A DNA stretch of 64,000 nucleotides, from NCBI RefSeq assembly GCF_001070855.1, contig NZ_JVLH01000009.1, positions 124,001-188,000 of the forward strand. The letters are read 5' to 3'. The notes below the pieces were generated by a model. It saw nothing but the letters and a program-made list of their open reading frames with translations. It was not told the DNA's origin and ran no database searches. Positions 52,697 through 62,323 of the stretch are shown piece after piece. Source of the stretch: Trueperella pyogenes (GTDB lineage Bacteria; Actinomycetota; Actinomycetes; Actinomycetales; Actinomycetaceae). Position 1 is the stretch's first letter. Every line of letters starts with the position of its first letter. The position numbers were made by a program, and so were the translations under genes.

Positions 52697-53434
52697 TTAG
52701 AGTTCGTTCTCACCCGCGGGCGAAACAAGGGAAGAAGGGGTTTGAATGGTGGGCCACGGCAGCTCGCTTCGATCAGCCATGCCGACCATCTCGGTCGGGG
52801 GACCCTGACGGACCAAAGTCTGCATGCGAGCGAATGTAGCGTCATCCACCTCGGGTAAAGCCATTCGCAAGGCAGCGACCACATGTGCCCAAGGAGAGGA
52901 CAGGGAGAGCAATGCAGCATGAAGGATCTCAATTCCCTCGCGGTGCGAGGACAGCATAGCCTCAACCAGCTCGTGCTCTTCACCTTCGGTTCGCGCCGCC
53001 AACTCCAAAATATTGGGAAGGTAGTCAGGCAACTGATCGTTTTCTAACTGCCAGCCAACGGCGGCGTAGAGGTCGCGAACAATGGTCAGAGCGATACCGC
53101 GCTGGCGGGTATCACCCGTAGCGTAGTAGGTCAGCTCCAAGCAGCAGCGACGCTTCTGGTCAAAGGTCTCAACGTAGGCCTCTTCGACCTCACGACGCGA
53201 CTTGCCTCGTGCCCACTCAAGGAACTGCGAAAACTCCGCAGCGGCCTCGGCACTGACTTGCCCCAAAGAGGAGTCAATCTGGGCGAGGATCTCATCCCAT
53301 TCCTGTCCCGGGTAATCCAAAAGGGCAGCAGCGATCATGAAGGTTGCGGCGCGTGACTCCCGGCTCTGGTTCACAACTGGAACCGCGGGAGCCGGGTTAC
53401 GCGTCGGAATGAAAGTCGCGGTCTTTTGACTCAT
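52697..53434 (-). CDS. narJ: Nitrate reductase assembly chaperone (delta subunit)
   Basis: A 245-residue cytoplasmic chaperone of the TorD/NarJ fold, with the conserved YVETFDQKRRCCLELTYYATGDTRQRG near residues 95-122 split here across that span and PDYLPNILELAA. It is needed to insert molybdenum cofactor into NarG and is not part of the final enzyme. The start overlaps the narH stop (ATGA). The first 30 residues are Pro-rich and not part of the core fold. Confidence 0.96.
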   Translation of the reverse strand: MSQKTATFIPTRNPAPAVPVVNQSRESRAATFMIAAALLDYPGQEWDEILAQIDSSLGQVSAEAAAEFSQFLEWARGKSRREVEEAYVETFDQKRRCCLELTYYATGDTRQRGIALTIVRDLYAAVGWQLENDQLPDYLPNILELAARTEGEEHELVEAMLSSHREGIEILHAALLSLSSPWAHVVAALRMALPEVDDATFARMQTLVRQGPPTEMVGMADRSELPWPTIQTPSSLVSPAGENEL

Positions 53435-54945
53435 TCGGGTCGCCGACCAATCGAGACAGGAACCTTACCGCCCTTGTGTGAACCGCAGCCGGACTCTGCA
53501 CCTTCGCCCACAGGGCACAGGTACGGGGTCGGGGTACGCATTTCCTCGGGGTGCGAGGTCGGGATCACGTAGCGATCCTCGTACTTTGCGATCGAGAGCA
53601 GACGGTACATGGCCAGAACTTCTTCTTCGGTCATGCCCACGGACTCGGGGATCGAGGGATCCACGGGCTGACCCATGTTGACGTCACGCATGTAGGAACG
53701 CATGGCGGCAAGGCGGCGGAGCGACAGCTCAACCGGGCGGGTATCTCCAGCGCTGAACAGTCCTGCCAGGTATTCCAGCGGAATACGCATGGTGGACAGT
53801 GCGGTCAGCAGGATCTTGTGGTTTTCACCATCGGCACCCGACTTGGTCACCGCATCCACAACCGGGGAGAGCGGCGGGATGTACCACACCATGGGGAGGG
53901 TACGGAATTCGGGGTGCAGAGGAAGAGCCAGCTTGTAGTCGATAATCAGCTTGTAGGCGGGGGAATTCTGCGCGGCCTCGATGAAGGAACGCGGGATGCC
54001 AGAGGTCTGGGCTGCAGCGATGACCTCGGGATCGTTGGGATCCAGGATCAGATCGCGCTGAGCGTAGTAGAGCTCCTGCTCATCCTTCACGGAAGCAGCC
54101 TCAGTCACGCGATCAGCGTCGTAGAGGACAACACCCAGGTAGCGCAGACGGCCAACGCAGGTTTCCGAGCAGATCGTCGGCTCGCCAACCTCGATACGCG
54201 GGTAGCACAGCGTGCACTTCTCGGCCTTACCGGTTGAGTGGTTGAAGTAGACCTTCTTGTAGGGGCATCCGGAGACGCACATACGCCAACCGCGGCAGGC
54301 ATCCTGATCAACCAGAACAATGCCATCTTCTTCACGCTTGTACATCGCGCCAGAGGGGCAGGCCGACACACAGGTGGGGTTCAAGCAGTGGTTGCAGATA
54401 CGCGGCAGGTAGAACATGAAGGCTTCTTCAATGCTCGTTTGAACCAGAGACTGCATCTTGGACAGCGTCGGGTCCTCGTGCATGGTCTCAAGCGAACCAC
54501 CCAAGTTATCGTCCCAGTTCGGGCCCCACTCGATGGTATCGATGGTCTTACCGGTCATCTGCGAGCGCGCACGGGCCGTCGGCATTGCCTTAGCGCCTGC
54601 GGGTGTCTGGAGCAGACGATCGTAGTCGTATGTCCAGGGCTCGTAGTAGTCATCAATTTCCGGCATATCGGGGTTTGCGAAGATCGTCGCGAGCTTCTTC
54701 AAACGCCCACCGCTGCGAGGAACGAGCTTGCCTGACTTGGTCAGGCGCCATCCGCCCTTCCAACGTTCCTGATCTTCCCAAGTGCGGGGATAGCCAACAC
54801 CCGGGCGGGTCTCAACGTTGTTGAACCACATGTACTCGGTACCTTCGCGGTTCGTCCACGCTTGCTTACACGTCACCGAACAGGTGTGGCAGCCAATGCA
54901 CTTGTCAAGGTTCATCACCATGACAACTTGACTCATGACCTTCAT
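53431..54945 (-). CDS. narH: Respiratory nitrate reductase beta subunit
   Basis: A 504-residue iron-sulphur protein that relays electrons from NarI to NarG. The cluster motifs are CIGCHTCSVTCKQAW near residue 16, then CNHCLNPTCVSACPSG, CRGWRMCVSGCPYKK (the Trp marks the 3Fe-4S cluster) and CTLCYPRIE with CSETC. ATG 54945 has AGAGGG eight bases upstream; the longer frame to 54996 overlaps the narG end. It is coupled downstream to narJ by an ATGA overlap. Confidence 0.97.
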   Translation of the reverse strand: MKVMSQVVMVMNLDKCIGCHTCSVTCKQAWTNREGTEYMWFNNVETRPGVGYPRTWEDQERWKGGWRLTKSGKLVPRSGGRLKKLATIFANPDMPEIDDYYEPWTYDYDRLLQTPAGAKAMPTARARSQMTGKTIDTIEWGPNWDDNLGGSLETMHEDPTLSKMQSLVQTSIEEAFMFYLPRICNHCLNPTCVSACPSGAMYKREEDGIVLVDQDACRGWRMCVSGCPYKKVYFNHSTGKAEKCTLCYPRIEVGEPTICSETCVGRLRYLGVVLYDADRVTEAASVKDEQELYYAQRDLILDPNDPEVIAAAQTSGIPRSFIEAAQNSPAYKLIIDYKLALPLHPEFRTLPMVWYIPPLSPVVDAVTKSGADGENHKILLTALSTMRIPLEYLAGLFSAGDTRPVELSLRRLAAMRSYMRDVNMGQPVDPSIPESVGMTEEEVLAMYRLLSIAKYEDRYVIPTSHPEEMRTPTPYLCPVGEGAESGCGSHKGGKVPVSIGRRPE

Positions 54946-54982
54946 CGTTTCATTCCCTCTCTTCACGTCTGGGGGCGAACCC

Positions 54983-57900
54983 TCAGAACTCCACATCCTG
55001 GCTACGGCGACGAATCATGGTGACTTCATCGCGTTGGTTACCCGTCGGACCGACGTAGTTATAGGCGTAGGTGAACTGGCCATAACCACCGATCAGGTGC
55101 GAGGGCTTCAAGAAGATGCGCGTCAGGGAGTTGTGCGAACCACCACGACGCCCGGTCGATTCATTCAAAGGAGTGTTCGCAACACGCTCTTGAGCGTGGT
55201 GCATGTACACGGTTCCTTCAGGAATACGGTGCGAGACAACCGCGCGAGCCGAAACCACACCATTACGGTTGTGGGCTTCAATCCATTCGTTATCGCGCAC
55301 GCCAATCTTCTCGGCGTCCTGCGGGCTCATCCACACGGTCTGGCCGCCTCGGCCAAGGGTGAGCATGTACAGGTTGTCGAAGTACTGCGAGTGAATTGCC
55401 CACTTGTTGTGGGGGGTCAGGTAACGGACGGCGACCTCGGCTTGGCCTCGGCCATCACGACTCATGGTGCCGGGGGCAGCCTCACCTAAGAGGTGGTGCA
55501 GGTCCAGCGGGGGACGGAAGGTCGGGAGCGACTCGCCCATCGCCTGCATCCAGTCGTGATCCAGGTAGTAGTGCATACGACCGGTAAGCGTGTGCCACGG
55601 CTTGTGGTACTCGATGTTTTGGCTAAACGCCGTGTAGCGACGACCACCGTGTTCCGAACCGGACCACTCGGGGCTGGTCACAACCGAAACCGGAGCAGCC
55701 TGAACGTCCTTGAAGGTGACGTGCTTTTCTTCGTCACCTTCAGCCATTTCAGCCATATTTCCGGTGCCAACACGCTCTTGCAGAGTCTTAAAACCACGGG
55801 TGGCCAAGGAGCCATTGGTGGTACCCGAGAAGCGAAGGATGAACTCGCATGCTCGCTTGTCGGTGTCCATTCGCGGACGCGGTCCCATAAAGGTATCCAG
55901 CGTTCCTTCCATCGCGACGAACTCGTCGATTTCCTTCTGAGCGTTGAAAGCGACGCCCTTCGTTGCCATTCCAGCCTTCTCGATGAGCGGGCCGACGGTG
56001 TTGTACTTGTCGGAAATCGTGCGGTAATCGCGAAGAACAGGGATGAGCTTGGGCATGTTCACACCGGGAACCCAGCCAATTTCTTCACGAGGCGCAACGC
56101 GACCGTGGGGGGTCAGCAGTTCGTCAGGCGTATCGTGAGTGAGCGGAGCTGCAATGACGTCCTGCATGGGCTCAGGCAGGTGAACCTCGGCCATCTTCGA
56201 CACGTAGGCAGAGAGATCCTGGAAGAGTTCATAGTCGGTACGCGCATCCCACGGCGGGTTGATCGCAGCATTGAAGGTGTGCACGTAGGGGTGCATATCC
56301 GTGCTGGAGAGATCGTACTTCTCGTACCAGGTGGCCGCGGGAAGAATGACATCCGAGTGCAGGGTGGTCGTGGTGTTGCGGAAGTCCGCGGTGACCATGA
56401 GGTCGAGCTTGCCATCGGCAGGGGCGTCACGCCACACCATCGACTTGGGACGATCTCCAGCTTCCAGTTCGGCAGCCTGAACATCATCATCTGCGCCCAG
56501 CATGTGGCGCATGAAGAACTCAGCACCCTTAGCGGAGGAACCCAGCAGGTTCGTACGCCAGTTGAAGAGGATACGCGGGAAGTTCACCGGGTTATCGGGA
56601 TCTTCGCACGCGAACTTCAAGGAGCCTTCGGTCAGCTGGCCCGAGATGTACTCGCCAACACTCACGCCCGCTTCTTCAGCTGCACGTCCCAGTTCTAGGG
56701 AAGAACGGTCGAAAGAGGGGAAGGTGGGCATCCAGCCGCGCTGGGAAGCCTCGACCAAGGTGTCGGCAACCGACTGGTCACCGAAAGTCTGGCCACCCAG
56801 AGGCGAAGCCAGACGCTGAGCGCCCAGACCGTCGTAACGCCACTGGTCGGTGGTGAGGTACCAGAAACCGGTCGCGATCATCTGGCGTGCGGGACGCTGC
56901 CAGTCAAGGGCGAAGGAGAACTGGGTCCAGCCGGTCAAAGGACGAACCTTTTCCTGGCCGACGTAGTGTGCCCATCCGCCGCCGTTAACACCCTGAGTTC
57001 CACAGAAGGTGGTCAGAGCCAGCATCGTGCGGTAGATCTGGTCAGCGTGGTAGTAGTGGTTGACACCCGCACCGAAGATGATCTGTGAGCGACCGTTTGA
57101 ATCGATCGCGTTCTGCGCAAATTCGCGGCCAATACGGATTGCCGCGTTAGCGGAAACGCCGGTGAGTTCTTCCTGCCATGCGGGAGTTCCAGGGGTCGAG
57201 GCGTCGGTGTAGTCGGTCGGCCACACACCGGGAAGACCCTGGCGAGGAACACCATACTGAGCAAGCATGAGGTCATACACGGTGGTGACAAGCTTGCCAC
57301 CGACGCGACGAACCGGGACGCCTCGGGTCACAACGCCAGCTCCAACCGCCGCGGTCGGAGCCTGGTCTGCGACCAAGTCGAATCGCGGAAGGTTGACCTC
57401 AACGGCCTCGCAACCTTCGTCGTAGAGGGACAGACGTGCGTCGACACCCTCCATGGTGAGGTTCCACTTGCCCTTGCCTTCATCGGTGTAGCGATCAGCC
57501 AAGGTACCGCGCGGGTCACGCACAGCGCCAGACTTATCCATGACAAGGAAGCGGAATTCGGGGTTCGGACGGTTACGGGTTTCCTCATCCACGGCCTCGG
57601 GAACGTCGGCGACGGAGAGGAACTTGCCGGGAACCAGGCCCTCGGGGGTCTCGTCCAATTCCAGAAGGAAGGGCGAGTCCGTGTAGCGGAGCATGTAGTC
57701 CTGGAAGCGCTCGGTCGGGTGCTCGACGTGGAATTCCTTGAGGATCACGTGGCCCATGGCCATTGCAAGAGCGCCGTCGGTACCGGGGTTCACGCGAAGC
57801 CACTCATCGGCAAACTTCGTGTTGTCCGAGTAGTCGGGGGCAACCGAAACGACCTTCTGGCCGTGGTAGCGAGCCTCGGTCATGAAGTGGGCATCGGGGG

Positions 57901-58687
57901 TACGGGTCAGCGGCAGGTTTGAACCCCACACGATGAGGTACTGCGAGTTGTACCAGTCGCCAGCCTCGGGAACGTCGGTCTGATCGCCGAAAACCTGAGG
58001 CGAGGCAACGGGAAGGTCTGCGTACCAGTCGTAGAAGGAGAGGTTCACGCCACCAATGAGCTGAAGGTAGCGGGCACCCGCGCCGAAGGAAACCATCGAC
58101 ATTGCGGGAAGCACCGAGAAGCCGGCGATGCGGTCCGGGCCCCAGTCGGCAATGGTCGCAACATTCGCTGCCGCAACAATTTCCATTGCTTCTTCCCAGG
58201 TCGTACGGACCAAGCCGCCCTTACCACGGGCACGCTTGTATGCGCGGGAAATTTCGGGGTCGGAAGTGACTGCGCGCCATGCTTCAACGGGATCACCCAG
58301 GCGAGCCTTGGCCTCGCGATAGGGCTCAAGCAGCGCTGAACGGACGTAGGGGTGGCGAATACGCGTCGGCGAGTACTCGTACCAAGAGAAGGCCGCACCA
58401 CGCGGGCATCCACGAGGCTCGTAGTCGGGCATATCCGGGCCGGTCGAAGGGTAATCAACCTGCTGCGATTCCCAGGTGATGATTCCGTCCTTAACGTACA
58501 CCTTCCAGGAGCAGGAACCCGTGCAGTTCACGCCGTGAGTAGAACGAACGACGCGATCGTGGCTAAAGCGCTGACGGTAAAAGGCATCGGCCTCGCGGCC
58601 GCCGACCAGGAACATCTGGCGGGCATCAGCACTGACCTGGCCGCGGCGAAGTCGGCCGCCCAGGGTCAGAAGTTTGTGGTCAATCAT
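54983..58687 (-). CDS. narG: Respiratory nitrate reductase alpha subunit
   Basis: A 1234-residue molybdopterin enzyme that reduces nitrate to nitrite at the cytoplasmic face of the membrane. The FS0 cluster ligands are His51, Cys55 and Cys59 in THGVNCTGSC, with a further Cys in EPRGCPRG. The Mo-ligand region YDWYADLPVASPQVFG carries the conserved Asp. NLLGSSAKGAEFF and the C-terminal GGYGQFTYAYNYVGPTG are typical of NarG. There is no Tat-type leader beyond the usual vestigial region. GAGGAAG lies upstream of ATG 58687. Length is normal. Confidence 0.98.
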   Translation of the reverse strand: MIDHKLLTLGGRLRRGQVSADARQMFLVGGREADAFYRQRFSHDRVVRSTHGVNCTGSCSWKVYVKDGIITWESQQVDYPSTGPDMPDYEPRGCPRGAAFSWYEYSPTRIRHPYVRSALLEPYREAKARLGDPVEAWRAVTSDPEISRAYKRARGKGGLVRTTWEEAMEIVAAANVATIADWGPDRIAGFSVLPAMSMVSFGAGARYLQLIGGVNLSFYDWYADLPVASPQVFGDQTDVPEAGDWYNSQYLIVWGSNLPLTRTPDAHFMTEARYHGQKVVSVAPDYSDNTKFADEWLRVNPGTDGALAMAMGHVILKEFHVEHPTERFQDYMLRYTDSPFLLELDETPEGLVPGKFLSVADVPEAVDEETRNRPNPEFRFLVMDKSGAVRDPRGTLADRYTDEGKGKWNLTMEGVDARLSLYDEGCEAVEVNLPRFDLVADQAPTAAVGAGVVTRGVPVRRVGGKLVTTVYDLMLAQYGVPRQGLPGVWPTDYTDASTPGTPAWQEELTGVSANAAIRIGREFAQNAIDSNGRSQIIFGAGVNHYYHADQIYRTMLALTTFCGTQGVNGGGWAHYVGQEKVRPLTGWTQFSFALDWQRPARQMIATGFWYLTTDQWRYDGLGAQRLASPLGGQTFGDQSVADTLVEASQRGWMPTFPSFDRSSLELGRAAEEAGVSVGEYISGQLTEGSLKFACEDPDNPVNFPRILFNWRTNLLGSSAKGAEFFMRHMLGADDDVQAAELEAGDRPKSMVWRDAPADGKLDLMVTADFRNTTTTLHSDVILPAATWYEKYDLSSTDMHPYVHTFNAAINPPWDARTDYELFQDLSAYVSKMAEVHLPEPMQDVIAAPLTHDTPDELLTPHGRVAPREEIGWVPGVNMPKLIPVLRDYRTISDKYNTVGPLIEKAGMATKGVAFNAQKEIDEFVAMEGTLDTFMGPRPRMDTDKRACEFILRFSGTTNGSLATRGFKTLQERVGTGNMAEMAEGDEEKHVTFKDVQAAPVSVVTSPEWSGSEHGGRRYTAFSQNIEYHKPWHTLTGRMHYYLDHDWMQAMGESLPTFRPPLDLHHLLGEAAPGTMSRDGRGQAEVAVRYLTPHNKWAIHSQYFDNLYMLTLGRGGQTVWMSPQDAEKIGVRDNEWIEAHNRNGVVSARAVVSHRIPEGTVYMHHAQERVANTPLNESTGRRGGSHNSLTRIFLKPSHLIGGYGQFTYAYNYVGPTGNQRDEVTMIRRRSQDVEF

Positions 58688-58878
58688 TGTGGTGCTTCCT
58701 CATCGGCAAGGCCTCGAGATTGTCCGAGGCTGTGTCACGGTTGGTATCCGAGCGGGACATTCCGCTCGATGCGGGTGCTAGCCGCGCGATGCGGCCAGCT
58801 CGTGAAGTTATGAAGTTCAGGGGTGGCGAACTCGGGGAGAGAAACGGGGTCCGCCACTCCCGAAGGATCGGTGAGCGA

Positions 58879-60249
58879 TCAGCCCGGGAAGGGTGCGCCC
58901 TTGCGTGCGTACTGGCGCCAGCACAGTGCCGAGGCCAGGAGGCAGAAGATTGCGCATCCCAGGAAGAAGGTCCATGCACCCTTCGCGCCGACTGCCGAAA
59001 GGGCAACGCCGACCAAGAAGGGGCCAAGAGAAGCTATCGCGGAGGTGAAGCCAATGGCACCACCTGCTTGACGCGCGGGCATGATCATGGGCATCTGCTT
59101 GAAGGTACCTGCGTTACCGAAGCCGGAGAACAGGAACATGAGCAGCATGAGCGCTATGAAGATGTAGAAATCAGTCCAGCCCTTGGGGTTGTAGAGAACC
59201 CACGCAATACCGCCGAGGGTGATGGCCATACCAACGCCCGAGATGAAGGTCCAGATTGCACCACCCATGCGGTCGCAGAAGGGACCCCACGACATACGGA
59301 TAAGCGAACCGATGAGCGGGCCGAGGAAGGCGAAGGTCGCGCCCAGGACGGGCAGGCCGATCGAGGAGGCACGACCGAACTGGTTGTTAATGAGCAGGCC
59401 GAAGACTGCAGAGAATCCGGAGAACAGACCGAAGGTCATGACGTAGAGAATGGTCATGTACCAGGTGTTCGGGTTCGAGAAGATATCCAGCTGCTGCTTG
59501 ATGTTGGCCTTGACCGGAACATCACGCAGGTAGATGAAGGCAAGGATCGCGGCGATGACGCACCACGGGACGAAGAAGATTGCGGCGTTGTACACCCAGA
59601 TCTGCTCGCCGGCGTGCTCGCCGACCTGAGTCTGGGGAGCCAGCCACGTCATACCGAAAAGACCAAATCCCATGAGAATCGGGCCGACCAGCTGGATGAC
59701 GGACATACCGAGGTTACCGATGCCGCCCTGCAGGCCGAGGGCCGTGCCGGAGAGGCGCTTGGGGAAGAAGTAGCCGGTGGAGGGCATGTAGCCGGAGAAC
59801 GCGCCGCTGCCGATGCCACACATGAAGGCCAGGGTCAGCAGGACCCAGTAGGGGGTGGTGTTGTCCTGGACAGCGTAGAACCAGCCCAACATGGGGATCA
59901 GGAAGAGCAGTGAGGTGATGCCCACCATCTTGCGTGTTCCGATCAGCGGAGGCAGGAACATGTAGACCAGACGCAGAAGGCCTGCAGCCAAACCGGGCAA
60001 TGCGGTCAACCAGTAGAGCTGAGAAGCACTGAGGTTAAATCCAAGAAGCGTCAGCTTGGGTGCGATGGCACTTGGCAGGAACCACACACAGAAGCCCAGA
60101 ATGAGCGAGTATGTGGTGATGGTCAGCGTCCTCCACGCAAGCTTCGAATCCCACTTTTCGGGGTTATTCGGCTCCCAATCCTGAAGGACATATTTACTGG
60201 CTTGTTTTTCCGCGGGCGCGGCTGATGATGCAGCATGTGAGGTAGTCAT
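58879..60249 (-). CDS. narK: Nitrate/nitrite transporter (NarK, MFS)
   Basis: A 456-residue major facilitator protein with twelve helices and the NarK signatures GLLRLVYMFLPP, GIGSGAFSGYMPSTGYFFPKR and GFGNAGTFKQMPMI. It imports nitrate and exports nitrite (exchange or symport). ATG 60249 was chosen because GGGAGAG lies seven bases upstream; the frame to 60279 is not supported. It leads the narK-narGHJI series on the minus strand, divergent from mog, with a candidate operator between them. About 190 bp separate it from narG, holding only a weak hairpin (58820-58860). Confidence 0.96.
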   Translation of the reverse strand: MTTSHAASSAAPAEKQASKYVLQDWEPNNPEKWDSKLAWRTLTITTYSLILGFCVWFLPSAIAPKLTLLGFNLSASQLYWLTALPGLAAGLLRLVYMFLPPLIGTRKMVGITSLLFLIPMLGWFYAVQDNTTPYWVLLTLAFMCGIGSGAFSGYMPSTGYFFPKRLSGTALGLQGGIGNLGMSVIQLVGPILMGFGLFGMTWLAPQTQVGEHAGEQIWVYNAAIFFVPWCVIAAILAFIYLRDVPVKANIKQQLDIFSNPNTWYMTILYVMTFGLFSGFSAVFGLLINNQFGRASSIGLPVLGATFAFLGPLIGSLIRMSWGPFCDRMGGAIWTFISGVGMAITLGGIAWVLYNPKGWTDFYIFIALMLLMFLFSGFGNAGTFKQMPMIMPARQAGGAIGFTSAIASLGPFLVGVALSAVGAKGAWTFFLGCAIFCLLASALCWRQYARKGAPFPG

Positions 60250-60325
60250 TGACACTCTCCCTTTCCTACCTAAACGCATACTTGTCGCTAATATATAAGG
60301 GACAACTCGTTCTAATTGAGAATTG

Positions 60326-60339
60326 CGCGAAATTTCGCG
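60326..60339. promoter_or_regulatory. 14-bp perfect palindrome between narK and mog (candidate operator)
   Basis: CGCGAAATTTCGCG is a perfect palindrome in the divergent narK/mog promoter region. On the narK side it lies 30 bases before TATATT, a good -10 candidate, so it would be centred roughly 49 bases before the transcription start. The regulator is unknown; the Cys-cluster HTH protein at 50315 is a candidate. No canonical FNR site (TTGAT-N4-ATCAA) is present. Confidence 0.6.
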
Positions 60340-60413
60340 AAAACGCTTGCAAGAACGTCGATTCCTGTCAACTGAAAAAACGCCATTTAAGGTCCTATTT
60401 CGGGAGGTTTGTT

Positions 60414-60983
60414 TTGCGTAATACCTCTGACGCTCAGCCGGTACGTCCCGACCCCCATGCGAAAATTCAGCAGAAGGGTTTGCAAAAAATGGAAGGGACT
60501 GTCGCAGGTGCGGTAATTACCGCTTCGGATCGCTGCTTCCGCGGAGAAACTGAAGATAAATCAGGACCGCTAGCTGCTGCTCTTTTGGCTGATTGGGGCG
60601 TTATTGTCGAACAGGTTCGTGTTGTCCCCGATGGCATTGCTTCTGTACGAAATGCGATCCTTGATGCAATGGCTAAGGGCGCGCGCGTGATCGTGACCAC
60701 CGGTGGAACCGGCGTTACGGATCGTGACCTTACTCCCGAAGCAACCGCTCCCCTTCTGGACGCACGTATGGACGCGATCGCCATGCAGATTGCGCAGGTC
60801 GGCCTGGCCAATACACCTCTTGCCTCCCTGTCTCGCGGTCTTGTCGGTGTCAGTCGCCAGGGTGAGACCCCATGCTTCATCGTGAACGCACCGGGTTCAC
60901 GCGGAGGCGTGAAGGACACGATTAGCGTAATTGGCCCACTTGTCCCTCACATTCTTGAACAGCTTGACTTGGTTACTGACTGA
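60414..60983 (+). CDS. mog: Molybdenum cofactor adenylyltransferase (Mog/MoaB type)
   Basis: A 189-residue protein; residues from about 27 form the MogA fold with ITASDRC, TTGGTGVTDRDLTPEAT and NAPGSRGG. It binds molybdopterin and adenylates it before metal insertion. TTG 60414 is chosen because GGGAGG lies six bases upstream; ATG 60489 would start close to the fold and is a fair alternative. It opens the plus-strand cofactor gene series, with moaA starting four bases after its stop. Confidence 0.9.
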   Translation: MRNTSDAQPVRPDPHAKIQQKGLQKMEGTVAGAVITASDRCFRGETEDKSGPLAAALLADWGVIVEQVRVVPDGIASVRNAILDAMAKGARVIVTTGGTGVTDRDLTPEATAPLLDARMDAIAMQIAQVGLANTPLASLSRGLVGVSRQGETPCFIVNAPGSRGGVKDTISVIGPLVPHILEQLDLVTD

Positions 60984-60987
60984 TTTG

Positions 60988-61998
60988 ATGTACGAACCTC
61001 TTCTTCTGGACACCTTCGGTCGAACGGCCACAGATTTGCGGATCTCGGTCACCGATCGATGCAATCTTCGCTGCGTGTATTGCCTGCCCGAAAAGGTGAC
61101 GGACTGGCTGAAGCGCAGCGACCTTTTGCGTCCTGAAGAGTTCCGCCGCTTGGCTAAAATCGCCGCAACCCTTGGCGTCACCCAGGCGCGCATCACCGGC
61201 GGCGAACCCTTATTGCGCCCCGATCTTCCCCAGATTGTCGAGGCCGTTCGCGAGGGCTTCGAAGACGCGGGGGTTGAGCCGGACTTGGCCTTGACAACGA
61301 ATGGTATTGGCCTTGATCGCGTCATCGATTCCCTGGTAGACGCCGGTCTTCAACGCCTCAATGTATCCATCGACAGTTTGGATCCGGTCCGTTTTGCTGA
61401 GCTTTCGCGCCGCAAACGCTCAAGCGATGTCCTTCGCGGCCTCGATGCGGTCGATGCATCCGCACTTCCCGGAACCGTCAAACTCAACACTGTCGTCGTC
61501 GATCAGCAGTCCCTGGCGGAAATCCCCGCCTTAGTGACCTTCGCCTTAGAGCGCGGCTATCAGTGGCGCGCCATCGAATTCATGCCAATCGGCCCGTTGG
61601 CTGCCTCGTTCTCTTCCCGCCCAACTGCGCATGACATCCAGCGTGTTCTTCGCGAATCCTTCGAGCTCACCGATGTCATTACCGCTGCCTCAGAACCAGC
61701 GCGCCGTTGGTCAGTTGCTCCCAGCGACACCCATCCGGGAGGCATCATCGGCGTGATCGCCTCAATGACGTCTCCCTTCTGCGCCTCGTGCACCCGAACT
61801 CGCCTGAGTGCAGATGGAAAGATCTATTCCTGTCTGTTCAGTGTGGACAGTGTTGACCTACACACTCCCATGCGCGCGGGTGCAAGCGATGAAGAATTAG
61901 CCGAGCTGTGGAAGGATGCCATGTGGGCTAAACCCGCTGGCCACCAGCTTCTTGCTCCGGTCCCCCAGTCCTATTCCATGTCAAAAATTGGAGGTTGA
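60988..61998 (+). CDS. moaA: GTP 3',8-cyclase MoaA
   Basis: A 336-residue radical SAM enzyme that starts molybdenum cofactor synthesis from GTP. The first cluster motif is CNLRCVYC (Cys25, Cys29, Cys32). The second cluster is in FCASCTRTRLSADGKIYSC near residues 268-286. The protein ends in GG, the C-terminal dipeptide required for activity. ITGGEPLLR is also present. moaC, its usual partner, is not seen in the window. It is coupled to moaD, whose ribosome binding site overlaps the last codons. Confidence 0.97.
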   Translation: MYEPLLLDTFGRTATDLRISVTDRCNLRCVYCLPEKVTDWLKRSDLLRPEEFRRLAKIAATLGVTQARITGGEPLLRPDLPQIVEAVREGFEDAGVEPDLALTTNGIGLDRVIDSLVDAGLQRLNVSIDSLDPVRFAELSRRKRSSDVLRGLDAVDASALPGTVKLNTVVVDQQSLAEIPALVTFALERGYQWRAIEFMPIGPLAASFSSRPTAHDIQRVLRESFELTDVITAASEPARRWSVAPSDTHPGGIIGVIASMTSPFCASCTRTRLSADGKIYSCLFSVDSVDLHTPMRAGASDEELAELWKDAMWAKPAGHQLLAPVPQSYSMSKIGG

Positions 61999-62006
61999 AA
62001 GTCCCC

Positions 62007-62309
62007 ATGAGGATCACGATCCGTTATTTCGCTGCCGCGAGCGCTGCAGTAGGCACAGAAAGCGCAGTGATCGAGGTTGCGGACGACTCAAATGAGACAG
62101 TCGTCGACCTTGTTCGTCGCTCAACTGACCGCGATATCGACGATCTTCTGGCGGCCTCGTCCTTCCTGGTGAACGAAGAACTTGTTGACGCTCAAGCAAC
62201 TCTTGCCCAAGCCCTGGGCGCTTCATCCCTGAGCGACGAGGCCGTGACCTCTGTGGCCGATCGCAGTGGGATTCGCCTTGACGTCCTTCCGCCTTTTGCA
62301 GGTGGCTGA
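62007..62309 (+). CDS. moaD: Molybdopterin synthase sulphur carrier MoaD
   Basis: A 100-residue ubiquitin-like protein with IRYFAAASAAVG at the start and the C-terminal PPFAGG, whose last Gly is thiocarboxylated by a MoeB-type enzyme and donates sulphur to MoaE. It is slightly longer than typical MoaD, with an extra loop. ATG 62007 is preferred with GGAGG 12 bases upstream; TTG 61995 is possible but too close to it. It faces moaE tail to tail across 14 bases. Confidence 0.92.
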   Translation: MRITIRYFAAASAAVGTESAVIEVADDSNETVVDLVRRSTDRDIDDLLAASSFLVNEELVDAQATLAQALGASSLSDEAVTSVADRSGIRLDVLPPFAGG

Positions 62310-62323
62310 GACCCACAATCTGG

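Noticed and set aside
55493-56698. 401-residue frame antisense to narG
   Set aside because: Mirror frame of narG with no ribosome binding site or recognisable domain.
58687-59913. 408-residue Glu/Gly/Arg-rich frame antisense to narK
   Set aside because: Low-complexity mirror of a membrane-protein gene; no support.
60280-60310. FNR/CRP-type site from TTGTC and GACAA near the narK -10
   Set aside because: Spacing and sequence do not fit TTGAT-N4-ATCAA; the repeat overlaps the likely -10 itself.
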